A stretch of 64,000 nucleotides of DNA from Limivicinus sp963617275. Its GTDB lineage: Bacteria; Bacillota; Clostridia; Oscillospirales; Oscillospiraceae. A program made the translations under genes and the position numbers. This document shows, one piece after another, positions 58,968 to 64,000 of the stretch; position 1 is the stretch's first letter; each line of letters begins with the position of its first letter. Below the pieces are notes generated by a model that was not told the origin of the DNA, searched no databases, and saw only the letters and a list, made by a program, of their open reading frames with translations. The stretch spans positions 62,001 to 126,000 of the forward strand of contig CAVENX010000019.1 in NCBI GenBank assembly GCA_963617275.1. Direction: 5' to 3'.

Positions 58968-59924
58968 ATGGAGCTGTATTTTGCCCCTATGGAGGGAGTT
59001 ACCGGATATATTTACCGGCAGGTGCACCATGCCATGTTTACCGGCGCGGACGAATATTGGGCGCCGTTTATCGCGCCCGACAGCGCGGGGAAGTTCAAGG
59101 CCGGGAGCATGAGAGAGGTCCTGCCGGAGAATAACGACGGGATAAAGCTTATCCCGCAGGTTCTTGCCAATAATCCGGAGGCGTTTCTCGCCGTCGCACG
59201 GGAGCTTGAGGTGATGGGCTACCGCGAGGTGAATTTAAATGCCGGCTGCCCGTCGGGAACTGTTTTTGCCAAGCACAAAGGCGCGGGAATGCTCACGGAC
59301 GCCGCGGCGCTTGACGCGTTTCTCAATACGGTTTTTTCGCGCTGTCCCATAGCCGTCTCGGTAAAAACGAGACTCGGCGCGGAGAAAACGGACGAATTTG
59401 ACCGTCTTCTGGAAGTTTACGGCAAATATCCGTTCAGCCGTGTGATCGTCCATACCCGCTGCCGCAGCGGGATGTATAAAAGCCCTACAAGCCCGGAAAG
59501 CTTTGCACCCGCGCTTGAGCTGTTCGGAAAACGTGCCTGCTACAACGGAAATATCACGGATGTAAATAAATATAATGTGCTTGTGCAAATGTATCCGGCG
59601 CTCGGCTCGCTTATGCTGGGCAGAGGACTTGTCGCAAACCCCGCGCTTGCACGGCAGCTTCGCGGCGGCGGACGGCTTGAGCGCGATGAGCTGAAGCAGT
59701 TTCATGACGTGCTGGTGGACAGAACTCTTTCCTCCGGCCTGTGCGAGGTCTATACCGTGGGGCGCATGAAGGAGCTGTGGTTCTATATGTCGAGTATGTT
59801 CGTCAACTGTGAAAAGCAGGTGAAAGCGATAAAAAAGGCAAAGCATATCGGCGAGTATAATGCCGCCGTAAACGCCCTTTTTTCCTCGTGCGAATTTGAC
59901 GGCAGCGCCGGCTTCCCGGTATAA
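58968..59924 (+). CDS. dus: tRNA-dihydrouridine synthase
   Basis: 318 residues from ATG 58968 (MELYFAPMEGVTGYIYRQ). FMN-binding TIM barrel with the active-site cysteine in VNLNAGCPSGTVFAKHKGAG and the VIVHTRCRSGMYKSP segment with the FMN-contacting histidine. It reduces uridines in tRNA D-loops. The ribosome site is weak and may rely on coupling to the aminotransferase. Confidence 0.9.
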   Translation: MELYFAPMEGVTGYIYRQVHHAMFTGADEYWAPFIAPDSAGKFKAGSMREVLPENNDGIKLIPQVLANNPEAFLAVARELEVMGYREVNLNAGCPSGTVFAKHKGAGMLTDAAALDAFLNTVFSRCPIAVSVKTRLGAEKTDEFDRLLEVYGKYPFSRVIVHTRCRSGMYKSPTSPESFAPALELFGKRACYNGNITDVNKYNVLVQMYPALGSLMLGRGLVANPALARQLRGGGRLERDELKQFHDVLVDRTLSSGLCEVYTVGRMKELWFYMSSMFVNCEKQVKAIKKAKHIGEYNAAVNALFSSCEFDGSAGFPV

Positions 59925-59952
59925 ACCGGAAAATCATATATTTCGAAAAAAC

Positions 59953-59990
59953 TCACCCCGGAAGATCGATTGAAGATCCTCCGGGATGAG
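59953..59990 (+). terminator. Terminator hairpin, left copy flanking element A7
   Basis: TCACCCCGGAAGATC and GATCCTCCGGGATGA form the stem. The first 33 bp (59953-59985) are repeated exactly at 60190-60222 beyond element A7. Confidence 0.8.
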
Positions 59991-59994
59991 TAAA

Positions 59995-60189
59995 TTGTCA
60001 AGAAAAGCCTCGCAGAGTTTTTTGCCTGAAGGCAAAAAATAGATTTGATCGTTTTCTCCGGCGGCATGTACGTCGGAGAAAACACTTCTCACGGAGCGAG
60101 TGTCGAATTGTTCGCCTATGGCGAACAACCGAGGCGCAGAGCGCAGTGCAGCCTTTTTGTCAAAGAAGCTTGCTTCTTTGACAAGCTGA
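59995..60189 (+). repeat. Family A multi-hairpin element, full copy (A7)
   Basis: About 195 bp between convergent genes. H1 60018-60039 (TTTTTTGCC/GGCAAAAAA, loop TGAA instead of CGCA), H2 60051-60083 (GTTTTCTCCGGCG/CGTCGGAGAAAAC, with one G-T pair where A6 has A-T), H3 60108-60128 (TTGTTCGCC/GGCGAACAA), H4 60159-60182 (GTCAAAGAAGC/GCTTCTTTGAC). Confidence 0.88.
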
Positions 60190-60228
60190 TCACCCCGGAA
60201 GATCGATTGAAGATCCTCCGGGGTGAGG
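60190..60228. terminator. Terminator hairpin, right copy flanking element A7
   Basis: Second copy of the hairpin at 59953, identical over 33 bp. It lies 12 bp from the minus-strand LysM-like gene stop and may end that gene from the other side. Confidence 0.78.
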
Positions 60229-60240
60229 CTATTTAAAAAA

Positions 60241-60714
60241 TCATTTCCAGATGAGCGGGACAAGCAGCTCGCTCCCAATTGAGAGAGTCGTAAGATCAAC
60301 ACCTCTGTTAAGAACCTTCATCCATTTCTCAGCGTCGGCAAATTTAACGTCATAAGCGGCGCATATTTCGTCAACATTATCGCCGGAGCATACGGTGTGG
60401 CTCATTACCTGTATGTATCTGTCGTTTTGCAGATTGGATTCGGTCGTGGGGAGCCACAGTATTACGCCCAGCGGAACTATGTCGAGCGTTTCAAGCTGGT
60501 TGATAGACAGGATTGCGTCGCCGTAGTCGCGGTAATTAAGCCCCCAGCAGTAATATATGTTTGTCAGAGTGTCGCCTTCTCTTATTTCATAGGGCATAAG
60601 GAAGAATTTGGTGCTGTCGCTCCCGGCAGGGGAAACGGATGCAAAAGCACTCGGCGCGGCGAGTGCTGACCCCATACAAATAATAAGAATAAGAGAAATA
60701 AAACGTCTGTTCAT
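60241..60714 (-). CDS. Secreted protein with LysM-like repeats
   Basis: 157 residues. Signal peptide of about 25 residues (RRFISLILIICMGSALAAPS, then AFA). Two LysM-like units follow: YEIREGDTLTNIYYCWGL near residue 42 and MSHTVCSGDNVDEICAAYDV near 103, each ending in a hydrophobic strand (LGVILWLP, GSELLVPL). LysM binds peptidoglycan; there is no catalytic domain, so it may be a wall-associated adaptor. Cysteines are unusual for LysM. Stands alone. Confidence 0.72.
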   Translation of the reverse strand: MNRRFISLILIICMGSALAAPSAFASVSPAGSDSTKFFLMPYEIREGDTLTNIYYCWGLNYRDYGDAILSINQLETLDIVPLGVILWLPTTESNLQNDRYIQVMSHTVCSGDNVDEICAAYDVKFADAEKWMKVLNRGVDLTTLSIGSELLVPLIWK

Positions 60715-60830
60715 GTTATGTCTACCCTGTTATGTTTATCATGCCCATATAATAACACGGTTGCTGGATTATGTAAAGCGGATTATGAAAAATATTTTAA
60801 GTAAATTTTTCCAGAACATGAATAGCTGAA

Positions 60831-60876
60831 AAAAGGCCTTTCACCGAATTGCCGTGACGCAATTCGGTGAAAGGCC
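60831..60876 (-). terminator. Terminator of the PP2C phosphatase gene
   Basis: GGCCTTTCACCGAATTGC and GCAATTCGGTGAAAGGCC form an 18-bp perfect stem; the minus strand then runs into TTTTTTC. Confidence 0.88.
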
Positions 60877-60955
60877 CAAAAATATTTGATGTATTGACCA
60901 AGACCTTTGAAGCGGCATGGACGTTTTTTGCCCGTCAAAACCGTGCCTGTCCTTG

Positions 60956-63082
60956 TCAGCTGATGATATAATTTTTTATTTCAAAGGCAAGCATTGTCAT
61001 GTCGTCAAACTGCGGTGCGTCACCGACAAAAGCGCTTACGTCGGCGGTTATTTCCGCGATAAGCTGTGTGCAGTCGGAGTCGGGGTGGCTGTTCAGCGCG
61101 GAGAGCATCCTGTCGATGCCAAAAAGCTCGTTGCTGCTGTCGGCGGCCTCCGTAAGACCGTCCGTGTACACGAAAAGCCTGTCCCCCACGGCTAAATCAA
61201 GCTCATAGTCCTTGTATCGGGACATTTCCATGCCGCCAAGGACAAAGCCGTGCCTGTCCTTGAAAAGCTCATATTTTCCACCTTTGCGGCGGATGACCGG
61301 ATATTCGTGCCCTGCGTTTGCGCATACCATTTTGCCTGTCGTCAGATCGAGGATACCAAGCCACACCGTCACAAACATACCGACCGCGTTGTTTTCGCAC
61401 AGCTGCGCGTTTATGCTTTCAAGCACCTGCGCCGGGGAGTATCCGGATTGGGCGCTGCTCTTAAGAAGCGACTTTGAGATGACCATGAACAGCGCCGCGG
61501 GGACGCCTTTTCCCGATACGTCCGCGATGGTCAGCGCCAGATGCGTTTTGTCGATAAGATAGAAATCGTAAAAATCGCCGCCGACCTCCTTTGCGGGATC
61601 CATGCTTGCAAAGATGTCAAATTCGTCGTGGTCGGGGAAGGGCGGGAAGATACACGGGAGCATCGAGGCCTGTATCTGGGTGGCGATATTGAGTTCAGCG
61701 CCGATCCTCTCCTTTTCCGCCGTGATTGCGGTAAGCTCACCTATGTATTTCTGGAGAGAGGCCGCCATGCCGTTGAACTCATCGGCAAGCTCACCTATTT
61801 CGTCGTTGCTTTCAACGTCCGTGCGGTAATCAAGCTCGCCGCCGCTGATGTGGCGGACGTCCTCAATAAGCTCTGTTACGGGCTCGGTCAGCCGGTTGGA
61901 GAAGCGGCGGCTTACAAGCACGACTGCCGCCGTGATCAGAATGAACGCGGCGATGTACATATAAAGGCTCCTGACGGCATATCCGTTGATCTCCTGCTCG
62001 GTTTTTTCGGAGTTATCCTCAAGGGCGCTTTTTATCTTGTATACAGGCTCGTTCACATCTTCCTCGGCTATTTGCAAAACAAGCGTCCAGCCGGTCGAGG
62101 GGATAGGGGCGTAAGCAAAGTACACCCCGCTGTTCATGTGCTTTACTCCGTTGTACCCGCTCATTATCGCGCTGGATGCGCCGAAAGCGGGGTGCCTGAG
62201 ATCGGTGCTTATGTTGTCAAATTCGCCGTTTTCCGGCATATCGGGAGCGACTATGACGCGGCCTGTTTCATCGACGATAAAGGCAAAGGTGTTTTTGCCG
62301 AGATCGAGTGATGTAACAGAGTCAACGATATCCTTTATCAGAATATTCATGCATACGACGCCTGCGACGCGGCCGTCAGGATAGTGAAACGCGGCGGTGC
62401 AGCCCGTCGTAAGCCCCCTGCCGAAAATGTCCTGATATGTATCGGTGAATGTGGGACCGTCGGCATACTGTGCCTGAACATACCAGCCTTTGTCCGAATA
62501 GTCCCAATATTCGTTGTCCGTTATGTCGGAATCCTTGTTGTAGCACATGAAAATGCCGCTTTCCGTGCCGACAAAAACCGAGTTTATGACGCTGCCGTTA
62601 AAGGTCATGACAGGTTTCCAGATATCGACGATATTCCCTAAAAGTCCGACCTCATCCTCTATAGCCGCGGGGGAAACATCCCTGTCGCGGAGATAGCGCT
62701 GCATCGTCAGCACACCGGCATTCGCTTTATCAGGCGGCAGTACCTCTTCTTTTGCGAAGCGTTCAGGTTCGGCGTATAGCTTTTCAAGGTATGACGCGGA
62801 CAGGGAGATGTAGTTTTCAAAGCGCGAAAGAGTCTCGCTCAGATTGGAAGCGCGGCTGACCACAAGCTCAAGCATGTTTTTCTTGACCTGCTTTGTGAGT
62901 GCAAGCTCACTTGTCTTTGATGCGGTCTTCCCAAGCTCATATTCGCTTGTCAGAACACGGTCTCTTACGCGAAGCATACTCGCAATGCCGATCACGGTGC
63001 ATAGGATCAGAGAAAAAACGGCAATCTTCAAAACAAGCTGCCTGACCTTCTTGCTGATGCTTTTTTTCTTCTTCTTTTTCAT
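60956..63082 (-). CDS. Cache-HAMP-PP2C (RsbU/SpoIIE-type) sensor phosphatase
   Basis: 708 residues from ATG 63082 after GGAGGGG; the longer frame into the family B element is not used. Lysine-rich start, membrane segment at about 15-37, an extracellular dCache sensor (about 40-330, with GWYVQAQYADGPTFTDTYQD and the repeat GVYFAYAPIPSTGWTLVLQI), a second segment (about 345-365), HAMP (about 365-420) and a PP2C domain: IGAELNIATQIQASMLP, DPAKEVGGDFYDFY, ADVSGKGVPAALFM, YTDGLTEA. It probably dephosphorylates an anti-sigma-antagonist in response to a small molecule; no such partner gene is adjacent. Confidence 0.9.
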   Translation of the reverse strand: MKKKKKKSISKKVRQLVLKIAVFSLILCTVIGIASMLRVRDRVLTSEYELGKTASKTSELALTKQVKKNMLELVVSRASNLSETLSRFENYISLSASYLEKLYAEPERFAKEEVLPPDKANAGVLTMQRYLRDRDVSPAAIEDEVGLLGNIVDIWKPVMTFNGSVINSVFVGTESGIFMCYNKDSDITDNEYWDYSDKGWYVQAQYADGPTFTDTYQDIFGRGLTTGCTAAFHYPDGRVAGVVCMNILIKDIVDSVTSLDLGKNTFAFIVDETGRVIVAPDMPENGEFDNISTDLRHPAFGASSAIMSGYNGVKHMNSGVYFAYAPIPSTGWTLVLQIAEEDVNEPVYKIKSALEDNSEKTEQEINGYAVRSLYMYIAAFILITAAVVLVSRRFSNRLTEPVTELIEDVRHISGGELDYRTDVESNDEIGELADEFNGMAASLQKYIGELTAITAEKERIGAELNIATQIQASMLPCIFPPFPDHDEFDIFASMDPAKEVGGDFYDFYLIDKTHLALTIADVSGKGVPAALFMVISKSLLKSSAQSGYSPAQVLESINAQLCENNAVGMFVTVWLGILDLTTGKMVCANAGHEYPVIRRKGGKYELFKDRHGFVLGGMEMSRYKDYELDLAVGDRLFVYTDGLTEAADSSNELFGIDRMLSALNSHPDSDCTQLIAEITADVSAFVGDAPQFDDMTMLAFEIKNYIIS

Positions 63083-63163
63083 TTTCCCCTCCGGCTGAGC
63101 CTGCCAAAACGGCTCCGGCGACGCTCGGCGTACCGAAGTACCCGTAAAATACCAATTATAGTA

Positions 63164-63192
63164 ATTATAGAGTAGCGGACGTTTTTTTTCAA
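63164..63192 (-). promoter_or_regulatory. Sigma-A promoter of the PP2C phosphatase gene
   Basis: On the minus strand TTGAAA (63192-63187), 17 bp, TATAAT (63169-63164). Confidence 0.75.
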
Positions 63193-63254
63193 GGAAAATA
63201 TCCCAAATCGCGCCCATGTGCGGTGCATTATGCCTGATATTTAGAGCAAAGGGG

Positions 63255-63532
63255 ATAAGCATAAGGGGAGTAAGCGAACACCGCCTCCGCCATGATTTTT
63301 TGCCCTTTCTCTGCGTTATCGTCCTTGAAATACGGAAAGTATTCCTGCGTCCTCTGCCTTGATAAAGAACAAAAAATCTATGGCTGAGGTCAAGGATTTT
63401 TAAGCGAGAGAGGGGCGTTGCAGGCAAGGCTTTGCGATTGAGGAAGGCTTGCTGCCTTGTGATTGAGCAAAACGAAGCATGCGGCGCTCATATCCGCTTA
63501 AAAACGGGTTCGGTTATTCACCTTATGCTTAT
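63255..63532. mobile_element. Family B MITE-like element, long copy (B2)
   Basis: 278 bp with terminal inverted repeats of 25 bp, 22 of them matching: ATAAGCATAAGGGGAGTAAG... at 63255-63279 and the inverse of 63508-63532. The right 138 bp is the reverse complement of most of copy B1. The left 140 bp is not in B1. No open frame with a ribosome site and no transposase. With the promoters on both sides it fills the 549-bp gene-free stretch 63083-63631. Confidence 0.8.
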
Positions 63533-63562
63533 GTATAAACGGTAAAGAATCTTTTCGGCGGC

Positions 63563-63591
63563 TTGACACAGCCACGGAAAGTGTATAAAAT
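63563..63591 (+). promoter_or_regulatory. Sigma-A promoter of the acyl-CoA synthetase gene
   Basis: TTGACA (63563-63568), 17 bp, TAAAAT (63586-63591). Confidence 0.8.
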
Positions 63592-63631
63592 AATATGAAT
63601 TTTGTAAAACAATGAGAGGAAAATTAGAATA

Positions 63632-64000
63632 ATGGCTTTCAGCTTTTATGAGGATATAACATTCCCGAAATTTCTGTCGTCTGTCGTCGGGCGCTTCCCC
63701 GAAAGAACAGCTATTGAAGACAGCTCTTGCAGCTATACTTATGCAGAGCTTGACCGCAGGACGAGAGACCTTGCGGCGGGTTTTTCGTCGATTGGCATCC
63801 GACGCGGCGATCATGTATGTGTCTGGGCGGAGCTGTGGGTTGATACTGCGATAACCTATTATGCGCTCATGCGTATCGGCGCAACGGCCGTTATGATGCG
63901 CACCACGACGCCCGAAAGCGCTGTTGCGGCCATTGCTGACAAGGGTGACTGCACCTTTGCGATATGCGGAAGCGAACAGGTCGGTATGTTCAAGCGAACT
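63632..64000 (+). CDS. AMP-binding acyl-CoA synthetase/ligase, 3' end cut off
   Basis: 123 residues are visible from ATG 63632, behind GAGAGGA. The N-terminal part of an adenylate-forming enzyme: FLSSVVGRFPERTAIEDSS, SYTYAELDRRTRDLAAGF, then IRRGDHVCVWAELWVD and YYALMRIGATAVMM, as in long- or medium-chain fatty acid:CoA ligases. The AMP-binding loop lies beyond the window. It activates a carboxylic acid with ATP and joins it to CoA or a carrier protein; the substrate is unknown. Confidence 0.85.
   Translation, partial: MAFSFYEDITFPKFLSSVVGRFPERTAIEDSSCSYTYAELDRRTRDLAAGFSSIGIRRGDHVCVWAELWVDTAITYYALMRIGATAVMMRTTTPESAVAAIADKGDCTFAICGSEQVGMFKRT

Noticed and set aside
10541..60189. Family A repeats as a CRISPR array
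   Set aside because: Copies are tens of kilobases apart, are not spaced by unique spacers, and no cas gene is present.
63083..63427. 115-residue N-terminal extension of the PP2C phosphatase
   Set aside because: It crosses the promoter and enters family B element B2. ATG 63082 has GGAGGGG and gives the expected lysine-rich start before a membrane segment.

Overview
The window reads as a chromosomal segment of an anaerobic, spore-forming Firmicute of the Clostridia, probably a gut Oscillospirales/Eubacteriales-type bacterium. The evidence is a set of sporulation genes (yabP, yabQ, a 22-codon spoVM, a SipL-like gene), ferredoxin-linked 2-oxoacid oxidation, a butyryl/4-hydroxybutyrate-type CoA-transferase, an oxygen-labile Fe-S serine dehydratase, AGGAGG-type ribosome sites, sigma-A promoters with 16-18 bp spacers and a CIRCE element. 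I see no rRNA, tRNA, CRISPR array, prophage or defence island. The first gene (SLC13/MatC-like permease) and the last (acyl-CoA synthetase) run off the ends.

Layout. 1-5.3 kb: permease end, then a six-gene operon for a four-subunit 2-oxoacid:ferredoxin oxidoreductase plus an Fe-S protein and an unknown protein. 5.4-8.1 kb: L-serine dehydratase (two subunits) and glucosamine-6-phosphate deaminase. 8.2-12.3 kb: yabP-yabQ-divIC, CoA-transferase, rpiB and a membrane-anchored glycosidase-like protein. 12.6-15.8 kb (minus strand): HMA protein, P1B ATPase and a CadC-type ArsR repressor with its operator; a CIRCE-controlled Hsp20. 16-18.5 kb: polar amino-acid ABC importer. 18.7-23.3 kb: thyA, glyoxalase, ZIP transporter, an HTH/superoxide-reductase-like fusion, MFS transporter. 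23.5-27.1 kb: two-subunit aconitase X, then a DUF3343 protein with a cysteine desulfurase. 27.2-43.2 kb: one long housekeeping block, cdaA-cdaR-rseC-like-yicC-remA-gmk-rpoZ-priA-def-fmt-rsmB-rlmN-prpC-prkC-rsgA-small membrane protein-spoVM-sipL; the priA to spoVM part follows the Bacillus order. 43.5-50.8 kb: yebC, MATE pump, radical SAM protein, then ridA, a beta-eliminating lyase and an NSS amino-acid transporter. 50.9-56.9 kb (minus): hemZ, nucleoside kinase, GH25 lysozyme, FliB-like protein, SGNH-like protein. 57-64 kb: CarD-like regulator, aminotransferase, dihydrouridine synthase, LysM-like protein, a Cache-HAMP-PP2C phosphatase and the acyl-CoA synthetase start.

The most unusual content is non-coding. 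Two families of short dispersed elements sit at gene ends. Family A (about 190 bp; three full copies, a variant and several remnants) is a string of four stem-loops whose arms change in a compensating way between copies. Each full copy lies between two copies of a 20-35 bp local sequence that differs from locus to locus, twice the gene's own terminator hairpin. Family B (two inverted copies) is a MITE-like element with 25-bp terminal inverted repeats. I found no transposase for either in the window.
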